A DNA stretch of 64,000 bases from positions 2,147,501-2,211,500 of the forward strand of contig NZ_CP119421.1 in assembly GCF_030506305.1 (NCBI RefSeq), given 5' to 3'. The notes under the pieces are model-generated. The model was not told the origin of the DNA and made no database searches. It saw nothing but the letters and a program-made list of their open reading frames with translations. The translations under genes were made by a program, and so were the position numbers. The DNA comes from Porifericola rhodea. GTDB taxonomy: Bacteria; Bacteroidota; Bacteroidia; Cytophagales; Cyclobacteriaceae. Shown piece by piece: positions 36,098-46,191 of this stretch (position 1 is its first letter; the number at the start of each line of letters is the position of its first letter).

Positions 36098-37654
36098 TCA
36101 CCATACTACTCCATCAAAAAACCACTTTACAGTAGTCTCTTCTGAATAATTTGTTCCTAACTGAAGTATATTATCTTCCTTAGACTTGAATTGGATACTT
36201 ATATGTTCTAATCTTTTCTTATCCCTTTTAATAGACTCATTTAATATGTCTATGGATTTCTCTTTTTTATTCCACATAATGTTTGCTATTAAACATGTTG
36301 ACTCGCTTGCTTTTTCATCCACAGCAAAAAGTCTTCCTCCAATGAAAGTATTAAACTTCATAATATCCTTCCACTCATAAGTATTCTTGCTTCCACCAGA
36401 AGTACGGATAAAGCCTGATGTAATTTTAAAGCCAGTAGTAGATCCTGCAGTAATTGAAAGTCCCTTATTGCTTTCTATGTTTAAATAGTCACGATGGTAT
36501 GACTGAATCTTATCTCCCTGACCAGATAAGAATAGTCCTAGGTTAGCTTGATTTACTTCCTGCTTAAAGCGAGATCTTCCTAGGTAAAGGCCATTTTCTG
36601 ATGATCCCGCATACGTATTTAAGACCACTGATTCTACATTTTTTTTGGTAAGAGATTGAAAAAATCCGAAAGGGCCATTAAACGAACTATTTGGGGAGTT
36701 AATGGGCCCTGCAGACATTTCTGAATCAGCATACTTTTCTTTTTTCCAGTAATTATCACAAGCAAATACTTTCTCCCATGGACGAGGAGGTACTGTTTTG
36801 TCCACGAGTCCATTATTTGGAGTGCCTCTTCCTCTAATAAACCCATTAAACCAAAACCGTCCTTTACCTGTAATTTTACCAGGCTTAAAAGATTCATAGG
36901 TTATATCTCCTATATTATCAATTGCGTTTCCATTGGCATTGATATAAGTAGATTCAGTTGTATGTCCCCAAAAGAATAAACGAAAACGTGCGTTGTAAAA
37001 AAAACCAGAAGTATGATTAAACCCAATCTGCTTGGCCCCAACATTAAAATAACAATTATTAAAGTCATTTCCATGAAAACTGTGACTACCCTTCCCTTGC
37101 TCTATACGTATCCCATTTTCGCAGAATGAAAACTCTATCTGATGAAATTGATTCAGTTCGCTATATGCGCGAGCTGATTCATTATGTAACCATACACCAT
37201 ACTTCAATTTTTTGAACCTTATGTTCTCAAAGTTAGCAAAACATTGGCCGTCAATATAGATACCGACACAGTTACCTGGAGCATTATAATATTGATTTTC
37301 ACAACTAATAGTCATATTTTTAATCCCTACGTTACTAAATGCTCCTGAACCTCCCATAAAGACAAAAACTTTATTTAGATTACTCAGGTTGGATTTGGGA
37401 ACGATTTTAACACTCTCTGCATTTGCCCCCTCAATTCTACATCCATAATACTCATGGTTTGTGACTATAATTGGAGCACTTACTCTATATACTCCAGGAG
37501 GAAAATACACTACCCCCTGGCTACGGAAGTTTGAGCCAGTTATAGATGATTTTTTTTTGGCTTCTTCAATGGTATTAACAATACCTTGAGTATCATCATG
37601 TTCTCCATTACCTTTTGCTCCAAAGTCTTTTACATTATACCATCCTTCTAACAT
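36098..37654 (-). CDS. Pectate-lyase-3 fold protein (right-handed beta-helix) in polysaccharide operon
   Basis: 518 residues. N-terminal signature YNVKDFGAKGNGEHDDTQGIVN and GVVYFPPGVYRVSAPIIV identify the pectate-lyase superfamily (PF12708 type), followed by beta-helix rungs (IEGANAESVKIV, IKNMTISCENQYY, FHGNDFNNCYFN). The C-terminal 200 residues are of another kind and unrecognised. There is no signal peptide, unusual for a polysaccharide lyase and suggesting a cytoplasmic role or non-Sec export. It sits between glycosyltransferase genes. It could trim, epimerise or bind the polymer; function inferred only from fold and context. Confidence 0.8.
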   Translation of the reverse strand: MLEGWYNVKDFGAKGNGEHDDTQGIVNTIEEAKKKSSITGSNFRSQGVVYFPPGVYRVSAPIIVTNHEYYGCRIEGANAESVKIVPKSNLSNLNKVFVFMGGSGAFSNVGIKNMTISCENQYYNAPGNCVGIYIDGQCFANFENIRFKKLKYGVWLHNESARAYSELNQFHQIEFSFCENGIRIEQGKGSHSFHGNDFNNCYFNVGAKQIGFNHTSGFFYNARFRLFFWGHTTESTYINANGNAIDNIGDITYESFKPGKITGKGRFWFNGFIRGRGTPNNGLVDKTVPPRPWEKVFACDNYWKKEKYADSEMSAGPINSPNSSFNGPFGFFQSLTKKNVESVVLNTYAGSSENGLYLGRSRFKQEVNQANLGLFLSGQGDKIQSYHRDYLNIESNKGLSITAGSTTGFKITSGFIRTSGGSKNTYEWKDIMKFNTFIGGRLFAVDEKASESTCLIANIMWNKKEKSIDILNESIKRDKKRLEHISIQFKSKEDNILQLGTNYSEETTVKWFFDGVVW

Positions 37655-37673
37655 AGAAACGTATTAAAAAAAA

Positions 37674-38819
37674 TTATGAAATCTGATTTGAGAAGATATT
37701 GTCAAACTGGGTTTTAATTCTTTTGGAAAAAGAGGTGTAATCAAACTCTTTGACGTAAGCCAAAGCATTTTGTGAGAGCTCGGTATAAATGGTAGGGTTT
37801 TCAATAAGATAATCTATTTTCTCTGCTATGGCTTTGGGATCCATAATTGGAACATGGAATCCGTTAAAATTATCTTTGATTAACTCTTTTTGCCCTCCTA
37901 TGTTAGTGCTGATAGCTGGTATTCCAAACTTAAAGCCTTCAATTGAGACCCTACCAAAAGCTTCTTCTGAAATAGAAGGAACACAAATGATATTAACTTG
38001 TCCTTCCATAATCTCTTCTGTTTTATCTGTAAAGCCTTTCAGTAAAACTTGGTCATTGGTTAATTTAGACAAATACTTCTGCTCTTGACCTTTTCCATAA
38101 ATATGGTATTGAACATTGTTCTTGTTTCTTAAAAAGGAAAAGCTTTTCATAAAATATTCTAGTCCTTTCCAAGGTATCAGGGATGCAAAAGCGGCTACAA
38201 TTACTTTAGTTGGATCTATTTGCCTGGGAGAAGGTAAGGGGGTATTAAGTTTAATAGGGTTATAAATAACGATACTACGAGGGTGCCCCAAATTTTGTAA
38301 AACAGTATGAGATACACTTATTACCAGTGTTGCCTTTGACAATAAAAAAGTTAAGACCTTAAAGTAGAATGAATTACGGTCATAATAATTTCTGGCATGA
38401 TAGACATACTTGATTTTAAATATTTTATGGATAAATAAAGTAGGGGCCAGCATTTTTTTTGCAGAGGTATAAACAACAGTATTATGACGAGTGAGCTTTC
38501 TCTTTTTTAGAAAGAAAACAAGCTTGAGAATATTTAAAAAGGTAAAGATAGGATATAGCAAAACCTCGAGAATACCAATGCTAAAAGAAGCTTTTTTCCC
38601 TCCTACAATTTTGCCAAAAGAATATAATTGATAGACTTTATATTTTCTTTGAATTGCTTTTTGGTAGAAGCCAGATTGCTTTGTGGAGTCAAACAAGTAA
38701 ATATGGTAAGATGAACTTAGTGCCTCCATAACTTCAAGTGTGCCTTTTTGCCCTCCTCCGAAAGAAACTTTATGTGAATCTTCAAGAACAATTACATTTT
38801 TAGCTAGAGTTCTATGCAT
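37674..38819 (-). CDS. Glycosyltransferase, GT4 type
   Basis: 381 residues, GT-B fold. C-terminal motifs: IVAAFASLIPWKGLEYFMKSF, a YHIYGKGQEQKYL donor-site strand, and EEAFGRVSIEGFKFGIPAISTNIGG with the conserved Glu-x7-Glu. The N-terminal acceptor domain includes SHKVSFGGGQKGTLEVMEAL. The start overlaps the Wzy-like gene stop by 8 bases. Adds a sugar to the lipid-linked unit; donor and linkage cannot be read from sequence. Confidence 0.92.
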   Translation of the reverse strand: MHRTLAKNVIVLEDSHKVSFGGGQKGTLEVMEALSSSYHIYLFDSTKQSGFYQKAIQRKYKVYQLYSFGKIVGGKKASFSIGILEVLLYPIFTFLNILKLVFFLKKRKLTRHNTVVYTSAKKMLAPTLFIHKIFKIKYVYHARNYYDRNSFYFKVLTFLLSKATLVISVSHTVLQNLGHPRSIVIYNPIKLNTPLPSPRQIDPTKVIVAAFASLIPWKGLEYFMKSFSFLRNKNNVQYHIYGKGQEQKYLSKLTNDQVLLKGFTDKTEEIMEGQVNIICVPSISEEAFGRVSIEGFKFGIPAISTNIGGQKELIKDNFNGFHVPIMDPKAIAEKIDYLIENPTIYTELSQNALAYVKEFDYTSFSKRIKTQFDNIFSNQIS

Positions 38820-40170
38820 TTTCCAAGATTAAGCTGTTTGTCTTTTCTTTCATAAATTTTAACTCATTAAGAACAAGTGCTATATTAACCCAAAGAAATA
38901 TACTATATACTGGGTATAAAGAAGCTAACATTAAAAAGGTTGTACACCCTCCGATAAAACCTATTTTTATTAGAGGATTGTTTGTTAGGTGGCGCCTTAT
39001 TAGTATCTGAATAAAATAGTAGATATAAAAACCATAAAAGCACAGCGCTCCAAATATACCTGTTTCAGCGATTACCTTAACTAATCCACTTTTGACTCCA
39101 TCCTGCTGGGCACTTAATAGAGAATCATATTTCCATAAGTGAAAAACAGAGTTCCCCCCTCCTACTCCAAATAGTGGGTTATCTTTAAAGAGGTCTAGTC
39201 CCATATGGATATGGTAAGCACGCATGCTCCCTGTAGAAGATACCTGAGTTGGCTTTTCAAAAAGATGTACTAACTTTTGATAAAACACATACCTGAAAAG
39301 CTCATAATAGCCTGAGTTAAGTAATACTAAAAAGGCAGATAAGCCTAGGGAGATTAAAATGACTGAAACTTTTATTTTCTTACTCAGGCTGTCAAATACG
39401 AGTATACTGATTAACACGGCAAGGAAAAAAGCTAATAAATTTGAGGAAAAAGTTAGGAGCAAGGCTACACCATTAATTATCTGTAATGTTATAGTTTTTC
39501 GTTTGGAGAATAAATTTTTGTAGTATAAAAGGTAAATCATTACCCAGGATAGCATAAACGCCAAGTCTCCTGCTTCAGACGAGAAACCAGAAGTACGAAA
39601 TTCATAATCTGGTCGATGGTTTCGGTTATCAACCATATCAGGAACTAGGTCTGGAAATCCAAGAAGACGCACAAAGAAAAATCCATATAAAGCATAGATG
39701 GAAGTAAATGTGCCTACCATTACAAAAAGCCTGATAATCTTTTCTTTATTATCATAAACTTTTCTTGATCCATCAATAGTATTGATAACTAGCCAGCATA
39801 TGATATAGTAAAAATATACAATTACTGGGGCTATCATCATGTTAAAACGCAATGACCCTTTAGCCTCGGGAAAATGGTTATAAAAACCTTGCAGTTCTTC
39901 AAGCATTAGGTACTGTTTGAAGGTTCCAGGTAAAGTAGCTATGATAAAAAACAGAAATAGTAGGAGGGAAAATTTGGAGTATATATAAAAATTTTTGCCT
40001 CTTAATAAAAAGAAAAACAGTATGATTAATGCAAACAGCTCATAAAACTTAAAGCTTCCTCCTACATTTACTACTAGCACTTGTTGCAGAAAAATTACTG
40101 AAAATATGGCGATGACTAGATTATAGAAAAGCTTATTGAAGCTTATTTTAAGAGGGATTTTAAAATCCAT
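38812..40170 (-). CDS. O-antigen ligase/Wzy-type polymerase
   Basis: 452 residues with about eleven membrane segments and one large periplasmic loop. The segment HMGLDLFKDNPLFGVGGGNSVFHLW is the O-antigen-ligase/polymerase family motif. In a locus with a priming transferase and no other polymerase candidate in view, it is probably the Wzy polymerase rather than a WaaL ligase. Overlaps the upstream GT2 stop by 28 bases and the downstream GT4 start by 8. Confidence 0.88.
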   Translation of the reverse strand: MDFKIPLKISFNKLFYNLVIAIFSVIFLQQVLVVNVGGSFKFYELFALIILFFFLLRGKNFYIYSKFSLLLFLFFIIATLPGTFKQYLMLEELQGFYNHFPEAKGSLRFNMMIAPVIVYFYYIICWLVINTIDGSRKVYDNKEKIIRLFVMVGTFTSIYALYGFFFVRLLGFPDLVPDMVDNRNHRPDYEFRTSGFSSEAGDLAFMLSWVMIYLLYYKNLFSKRKTITLQIINGVALLLTFSSNLLAFFLAVLISILVFDSLSKKIKVSVILISLGLSAFLVLLNSGYYELFRYVFYQKLVHLFEKPTQVSSTGSMRAYHIHMGLDLFKDNPLFGVGGGNSVFHLWKYDSLLSAQQDGVKSGLVKVIAETGIFGALCFYGFYIYYFIQILIRRHLTNNPLIKIGFIGGCTTFLMLASLYPVYSIFLWVNIALVLNELKFMKEKTNSLILENA

Positions 40171-41051
40171 TTTACTTTTTGTTTGAACCAGCGGAATGAT
40201 GTAAATATTAAAGCATAAAACAAACCAATGTGCTTTCTCCTTATAATAAACCCTTCAAGAATGGTTTGGTGAATAGCTTTATCACTGATTCCCCCAAGGC
40301 GCATAACAGAAATAATTTGCTCATATGACTTAATCATGACATTAGCTACAGCTGCTCTAATTAACAACTCAGTATCCATTGTATTCTTTAACTTAATATC
40401 AAATAGGCCTATTTTATCAAAAACAGTGCTATGATATAGCATACTGGGCTGTGGATAGGTTCTTCGCAAGTACAGAGAATTTTTGTTAAAATGATAATTG
40501 AATGAATACAACTTATTACCGTTTTCTGTAATAAAACCTGTCCGAAACCAGTGCAAAAGATAACGATGGTCAATCTGAAGCATTGCAGTCTGAATGCTAT
40601 TTGTAGAGAGCAAAAAATCATCAGCGTTTAAAAACATTAGTAAATCCCCACTTGCTAATCTGATACCCTTATTAAAAGCATCACTTATGCCATTATCTGT
40701 CTCACTTATCCAAAAATCAATTTGCTCTTCATATTCTTGAATAATCTTAAGAGTCTTATCCGTGGACCCTCCATCGATAATAATATATTCTATGTTATCA
40801 TAATCCTGATTGATAATACTCAATATAGTAGAAGAAAGGTACTGCTCTCCGTTAAACACCACTGTAATGATACTTACTAACGGAGTACTTTTAGTTGTTC
40901 GTTTAAAATAACCCTTAGTTCTAAGACCTCCTTTATTTCTATGATGGTTATAAGATAAGTCAACATATTTAGGGTTCTTTAAAGGGGGGGCAGTGAAAAG
41001 ACGGCGGGTAGTAGAAAACCTTTTATCTAATATGATATAGTCAGAAGGCAT
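40143..41051 (-). CDS. Glycosyltransferase, GT2 type
   Basis: 302 residues, GT-A fold. After about 55 N-terminal residues comes VSIITVVFNGEQYLSSTILSIINQDYDNIEYIIIDGGSTDKTL, the WcaA/SpsA-like nucleotide-binding region. The metal-binding motif is LNADDFL, followed by YPQPSMLYHSTVFDKIGLFD. It is the first gene of the coupled minus-strand run ending at the wzi-like gene. Confidence 0.92.
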   Translation of the reverse strand: MPSDYIILDKRFSTTRRLFTAPPLKNPKYVDLSYNHHRNKGGLRTKGYFKRTTKSTPLVSIITVVFNGEQYLSSTILSIINQDYDNIEYIIIDGGSTDKTLKIIQEYEEQIDFWISETDNGISDAFNKGIRLASGDLLMFLNADDFLLSTNSIQTAMLQIDHRYLLHWFRTGFITENGNKLYSFNYHFNKNSLYLRRTYPQPSMLYHSTVFDKIGLFDIKLKNTMDTELLIRAAVANVMIKSYEQIISVMRLGGISDKAIHQTILEGFIIRRKHIGLFYALIFTSFRWFKQKVKWILKSLLK

Positions 41052-41643
41052 ATAGTTAAGTTAGGTTATGAAAGTGAAGCAGACCCATTTTATGAGTTAA
41101 GGGAGACAATTGTTTGATTTTTTTAAATTTCACTTTCGGTAGTATCTGAACATGGGTTTGCTGATATTGAATATGATATTGCTTGTAGTACTATATATAC
41201 ATATTTGAATTAGACTTGGCTGTTTGTCTAACTCTAAACATAAAACAAAGGTCTTTTAGTAATTTCACTTTTAAAGAGCATAAAGTAAGGAAGTAGTACT
41301 TTCCAAGACGACTTTTATTTAGATAAAAGTAATAAAATTAGGTGCAGTCATTTGCCAAACCTTTCTTTTGTCTAAGGAAATAAACTTATTGCTAATAAAT
41401 AAAACCTTAGTTTCTTGGATAGTAATACTATTTATGAAGCAAATATAAGGAGTTATTGTATTCTGAGAATATTTCTACTATAGATAAAGTTGTTTAGTAA
41501 CTATTTATTAGTTGAGTAACTCTTCATAATTTAGAGAGATTTTATACAGTGATATTACATGTGTTTGCTAAAAAAATGAGTTCGCTAGTATATTTGTGAT
41601 TATTTAGAAGGACGTATGTGGCCTTTGTTTACTGAATTTGCCG
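41052..41643. other. Divergent intergenic region, polysaccharide operon and T9SS dehydrogenase
   Basis: 592 A+T-rich bases without a gene. It should contain the promoter of the minus-strand polysaccharide operon, not located, and the plus-strand promoter listed at 41564-41596. No repeats or RNA genes were seen. Confidence 0.5.
41564..41596 (+). promoter_or_regulatory. Promoter candidate for the T9SS dehydrogenase-cytochrome gene
   Basis: TTTG at 41564-41567 and TATATTTG at 41589-41596, an exact TAnnTTTG, with a 21-base spacer (consensus 19). The start codon is 48 bases downstream. Confidence 0.55.
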
Positions 41644-44574
41644 ATGAACGGAAAAATACAAAAAGCTTCTCTTTTATCTTTAGCTTTATTAATTTATTCA
41701 TTTATACTGTTCTCTCCCCTAGATTATGGGTTAGATCAAGTCTCTTTGAAAGAGGAGTTTTTAGATGGAGTCTTCCCAAGATTGGGCTCTACTACTACTA
41801 CTTGGACTCTAGAGCAAGTTTTTCCTAATTTTTCACATTTTCCAATAAATGATTTAGTTGAGGTGCCAGGCTCTAACAAGTTATTAGCATTAGGAAAGGC
41901 AGGTAAAATATGGATTTTTGATAACGATGAAAGTAATGGAGAACCTAGGTTAGTACTCAATATTAATAAAAAAGTAGAGGCAAGTGGAGACGATGGACTA
42001 TTAGGTATTGCTTTTCATCCAAAGTTTAATGATACCTCCAGTATACATGCTAGAGAAATTTATATATTTTATACATATAAGTATAAAAACTATGAAGAAC
42101 CATTGTATGATCGTTTATCAAGGTTTAAATTTTCAGAAAATTTGGATTCTATTATTTCATCTTCAGAAGAAATATTGATTCAGCAATATGATAGAAGCTA
42201 TATACATAATGGAGGAGACATGTTCTTTGATAACGAAGGCTACCTATATGTATCACTAGGAGATGAAGGTGAACCTAACGATCATTTTGGAAACTCTCAG
42301 AAAATTAATTCGGCACTATTTGGTGGAATTATTAGAATTGATGTAGACATGGATTCATCTAGAAGCCATCCTATAAGGAGGTACCCTCAAACTCCCTACA
42401 AGCCAGAAAGTTTTCCAGATAACATTAACGATCATTATATGATTCCAAATGATAATCCTTGGTTGAGTGAAGAAGGGGACTATTTGGAAGAGTTTTTTGC
42501 AATTGGATTTAGAAGTCCTCACAAAATGTACTATGATACATTAACTGAAAATATTTGGGTAGCAGATGTAGGGCAAGCAGCGAGGGAAGAAATTAGCTTG
42601 ATCAAAAAGGGAAGCAATGCTCAATGGGCATATAAAGAAGGGACAAAAAATTTCTTAAAAAGTAAACCGAAAGTACTTATAGGAACTGAAACTCCGCCAA
42701 TATTTGACTATGGAAGAGACCTGGGAGGCGCAATAATTGGAGGTTTTGTATATAGAGGAGATAAATATCCTTCACTGAATAATAAGTATATCTTTGCAGA
42801 TTTTGTAAGCAGAAATATATGGGCTTTAGACCCTGAAAATGGAAATACCGTAACACAGCTTAGTAATTCAGGAGGTAAAGGAGGAGGAATAGTTTCTCTT
42901 TTAAATGACTCGAGTGGAAACATATACATTTTAACTCTTCGTGGGGTAATTTTTAAATTAATTGCACCCACAACTAATAAAATCCCTAAACTTTTGTCCG
43001 AGACTAAAGCTTTTAGTGATATGGGGAAATTAACGCCTTCTCCAGGAATTATTCCATATGAAGTAAACTCTCCCTTATGGTCAGATGGAGCACATAAAAA
43101 GCGATGGATTTCTATTCCAAATAAATCAAAAGGTATTAGCTATTCACAAGATTCTACATGGGAGTTTCCTGTAGGGACAGTTTTTATTAAGCATTTCGAG
43201 TTACCAGTAAAAAAAGATTCAGCCATCAGGTTGGAAACCAGATTCTTCATCATAGATGAAGAAGGAAAAGGGTATGGGCTAACTTACAAATGGAATCAAG
43301 AAGGAACAGATGCAGAATTGATTGATAATGGTGAATTGATAAGTAAAGAGTTCACTCTCATAAAAGAAGGAGTTAAAATATCTCAAACATGGAATTTCCC
43401 TTCCAGAGATCAATGTATAACCTGTCATAATGGTAATGCAGGACAAGTTTTAGGAGTTAAGACCTCTCAGCTTAACAAAGAAAAACTATATGAAAGCACT
43501 GGAATACGAGATAATCAGTTAAGAACCTGGAATCATTTAGAGTTGTTTTCTGAAAATTTAGATAGTGTTGAATTTTCCACATTACCTGCATTAGCAAGCA
43601 TTCATGATACAACTGCTACATTAGAAGTTAGGGTTAAGTCATATTTAGATGCTAATTGTTCTTATTGTCATAGGCCAGAAGGAGTAGAGGCTGCATTTGA
43701 TGCCAGAAGTAGTACACCATTAAGTTTGCAAGGACTGATAAATCAAGATATTGTAGGACGAAACTCTTTGACAGGAAACAAAGTTGTTAAGCCGCATGAT
43801 TTGGATTCATCGGAGCTTTGGCTAAGAGACAATAGTTTAAGTGAAAACAAAATGCCTCCGATAGGAAGAAATACTTTAGATGTAGGTTATCTGAAAGTTC
43901 TAAAAAGTTGGATTATGAGCCTTCAACCTTATACTACTGAAGAAGAAGTAGTTGTATGTGAGGGCGATAGTTATATTTTTCCAGATGGAACCTCTCTTAC
44001 AAACATAGATTCTTCTATGACTCATTCAAGCCAGTTTATTGCTTCTAATACTCTTGATAGTACCATTATTACGCACATAGTAGTAAATAAAATAGATACT
44101 ACGATATCTGTTATTGACTCTGTTTTAATAGCAAATGAAGATGAAGCAGCAACTTATCAATGGCTAGTCCATGAGCAGGGTAGTTCTATTATTGAAGGAG
44201 AAACAAGTCAGTCATATATTCCTAAAGAAGCAGGTACATATAGCGTAATAATTACGAAAAACAATTGCTCAGTGAGGTCTGAGGTGAAAGTTGTTGAGCC
44301 TGAAATAATTACTGGTATTGAGAAGAATGACTTTGGAAGTGAGCTAAACATCTATCCTAATCCTACAGAAGGGCATTTAACAATTAGTATTGGTGACAAG
44401 CAATCCGATGGTCTCATTAGAATTACTGATGTTTCAGGGAAAACGACTTTAGAGAAACCTTTTGAAAATCAGAAAAAGATTGAACTGTATATAGACGGAG
44501 AAAGTGGTAGCTATATTCTTAATATAACGGGTGAAACGGGTAAGGCTGCAGTTGTTAAAATACTGAAAAAATGA
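41644..44574 (+). CDS. Secreted PQQ-type sugar dehydrogenase fused to SO2930-like di-haem cytochrome, T9SS sorting domain
   Basis: 976 residues from ATG 41644, two codons after a TTG that also opens the frame. Signal-like start KIQKASLLSLALLIYSFILF. Residues about 60-430 are a glucose/sorbosone-dehydrogenase propeller (GDDGLLGIAFHPKFN, FAIGFRSPHKMYYD, WVADVGQAAREEISLI). About 440-760 match SO2930-type di-haem cytochromes (YEVNSPLWSDGAHKKRWISIP), with two CxxCH sites, CITCH near 591 and CSYCH near 672. An Ig-like region and a T9SS type A domain (LNIYPNPTEGHLTISIGD) end it. Probably an exported, cell-surface sugar oxidase passing electrons to its own haems; substrate unknown. Confidence 0.88.
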   Translation: MNGKIQKASLLSLALLIYSFILFSPLDYGLDQVSLKEEFLDGVFPRLGSTTTTWTLEQVFPNFSHFPINDLVEVPGSNKLLALGKAGKIWIFDNDESNGEPRLVLNINKKVEASGDDGLLGIAFHPKFNDTSSIHAREIYIFYTYKYKNYEEPLYDRLSRFKFSENLDSIISSSEEILIQQYDRSYIHNGGDMFFDNEGYLYVSLGDEGEPNDHFGNSQKINSALFGGIIRIDVDMDSSRSHPIRRYPQTPYKPESFPDNINDHYMIPNDNPWLSEEGDYLEEFFAIGFRSPHKMYYDTLTENIWVADVGQAAREEISLIKKGSNAQWAYKEGTKNFLKSKPKVLIGTETPPIFDYGRDLGGAIIGGFVYRGDKYPSLNNKYIFADFVSRNIWALDPENGNTVTQLSNSGGKGGGIVSLLNDSSGNIYILTLRGVIFKLIAPTTNKIPKLLSETKAFSDMGKLTPSPGIIPYEVNSPLWSDGAHKKRWISIPNKSKGISYSQDSTWEFPVGTVFIKHFELPVKKDSAIRLETRFFIIDEEGKGYGLTYKWNQEGTDAELIDNGELISKEFTLIKEGVKISQTWNFPSRDQCITCHNGNAGQVLGVKTSQLNKEKLYESTGIRDNQLRTWNHLELFSENLDSVEFSTLPALASIHDTTATLEVRVKSYLDANCSYCHRPEGVEAAFDARSSTPLSLQGLINQDIVGRNSLTGNKVVKPHDLDSSELWLRDNSLSENKMPPIGRNTLDVGYLKVLKSWIMSLQPYTTEEEVVVCEGDSYIFPDGTSLTNIDSSMTHSSQFIASNTLDSTIITHIVVNKIDTTISVIDSVLIANEDEAATYQWLVHEQGSSIIEGETSQSYIPKEAGTYSVIITKNNCSVRSEVKVVEPEIITGIEKNDFGSELNIYPNPTEGHLTISIGDKQSDGLIRITDVSGKTTLEKPFENQKKIELYIDGESGSYILNITGETGKAAVVKILKK

Positions 44575-44911
44575 TAAAACAAGTTAATATAACATATTGG
44601 AAGATCTAGGTGATAAACTCACGTTTATTGTTTTTATTCGTAAATCTCGGTAATACCTATGCTTCATTGTTGATTGAGTATAAACTTTAGAAACGGCGCT
44701 TGCATCAACCCGATATGCATCTAATGTCAACAATTGCATGGGAAGAGGGACTGGTATTAGGTGAGGCTAATATTAGCGTCAACAATTTAAGAATAAAGAT
44801 AAAATGTCAATTTACAGCAGAATCTGCTTTATTTGCCAGACTCCTGATAAGTTGCCGAAAGTTGTGTTGGACTCAGTATGACTAAAAAGTACTTAGACAA
44901 TGCTTTAACCA
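44575..44911. other. Gene-free region with insertion-sequence debris
   Basis: Left flank of the IS1182-family element. It contains a remnant resembling an ISAs1-type transposase (listed separately) and a short frame (from 44878) that reads into the IS1182 target site. No intact gene. No terminator was seen after the dehydrogenase gene. Confidence 0.6.
44700..44800 (+). pseudogene. Possible ISAs1-family transposase fragment
   Basis: The frame reads LHQPDMHLMSTIAWEEGLV and LGEANISVNN, resembling the ISAs1/H-repeat transposase segment around lHlVSAwa.e..LvLGq..v..KSN. Only about 30 residues are recognisable; the DDE residues that should follow are gone. Could be chance similarity. Confidence 0.4.
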
Positions 44912-44915
44912 AAAG
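44912..44915. repeat. Target-site duplication AAAG, left copy (IS1182 element)
   Basis: AAAG directly before the left inverted repeat; the identical AAAG follows the right inverted repeat at 47990-47993. Four-base duplications are typical of IS1182-family insertion. Confidence 0.7.
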
Positions 44916-44932
44916 TGATACTGCTGGCGAAT
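44916..44932 (+). repeat. Left terminal inverted repeat of the IS1182-family element
   Basis: TGATACTGCTGGCGAAT, identical to the complement of 47973-47989. It lies 23 bases beyond the transposase stop codon. Confidence 0.85.
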
Positions 44933-46086
44933 TACTCAAAAAGCTATTGATGGCTTCATAAGCTTTTCAAAAGTAGATAAACGGTTTTTAACGGTATACC
45001 TAACAACCAATTGTTGATAAGGGTAAAGTTAATAGCCTTTTTTAGCCAAGCCTACATATTTAGCACGTCGTAAACTATAGGTACGCACTTCCTGTGAGAT
45101 AGTGCTTCAATACCGGCACGCCTTACATATTCTGCTTTATATTTTTCTGTTTTTTCTCTTTTCCGGTGTGGAGCACCCTTGCTCTCAGTAATGCTTAATG
45201 CTGAGGAGGCTCTCGGAAAGTAATAGTTCTTCGCCTTGCAGTGGTACACTTAGACCAGCTAGGACAGATGAGACAGTCTTTTGAGCAAACTTGATCTTAA
45301 CCGTCTCCTGGCCATGGGTATCCATGACTTCAGAACAACTCGCACTAATTTTTCCTTCAGGACAGGTATCCTGCTGTTTCTGCCACAGCGTCGGCTGCCG
45401 ATCCACATGAAAATCTGCTGCCGCAAAGCCTTCTTTTGCGCGAGCTTGCCACCTGTAATCAGGCCTGGTATGTCCCAGTAAATCTATATTATAATTCTGC
45501 CTATTGGTAAGCAATAGTTTAGCATCCAAATAACCTGTATCTACAATATGAGTAGCTGGTCTGGCGAGACCCGGTAATAAATTTTTATTTTGTAATGATT
45601 TATGAATCTGGTCTGTAGTATCTCCATCGGCAATGGGGCCGGCACTTATAGCAACATGAGTAATGAGATAAGGCTGATCATCTTCACAAGTTTCAGTAAG
45701 GTAGACTTTATAGCCTATTGCGCGGCAACCGCCCATGAAGTGGTATATTTGCGGGCATAGCAAGCTTCAATATCATAAGGAGAGCTGATAAAATGAGCAG
45801 CCGTTGGTATGCCTTCTTTTTCACCACGCCAGCATAGTTTTCCTATATGAATATAATATTGTTGTAGCCAAACTTGCCGTAGGGTATTAATGGCAGGTAT
45901 TTGCACTAACCACTCGGATACCTCTCCTTCATATAAGGGTGTTAGCAACTGATATCCATCTATTTCTACCTGCAGAGTATATTTATCTCTTTTTTCTGCC
46001 GATAGGCAGTTTGAAATCTTCTACTCTTCTTCCATACCTTTTTAACCATTCTGGTTGGCTATTCCTTTCCAACCAATCTGGAGCTA

Positions 46087-46090
46087 CTAT
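46087..46090. repeat. Target-site duplication CTAT, left copy (IS3 element)
   Basis: CTAT precedes the left end of the IS3-family element and CTAT follows its right end at 47333-47336. Joining the flanks across one copy restores the IS1182 transposase reading ALNSLAIV-APDWLERN, which confirms the duplication. Confidence 0.8.
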
Positions 46091-46129
46091 TGTGAGATTA
46101 CCCGAAAGTGGGCCATTTAAAAGTAGAGT
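46091..46129 (+). repeat. Left terminal inverted repeat of the IS3-family element
   Basis: Begins TGTGAGATTACCCG and continues through AAAGTGGGCCA to AAAAGTAGAGT. Pairs with 47293-47332 with several mismatches and a one-base gap. Confidence 0.75.
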
Positions 46130-46191
46130 CAGCAAGCCCTGATAAGGGCGCGGTAGCTGATCATTTTGTACTTTTAATACAACCTACGCTC

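Noticed and set aside
45281-45481. 66-codon plus-strand open frame
   Set aside because: Antisense to the recognisable IS1182 transposase sequence.
46108-46191. Upstream extension of IS3 orfA
   Set aside because: The extra 28 codons run through the terminal inverted repeat region; the family N terminus is at 46192.
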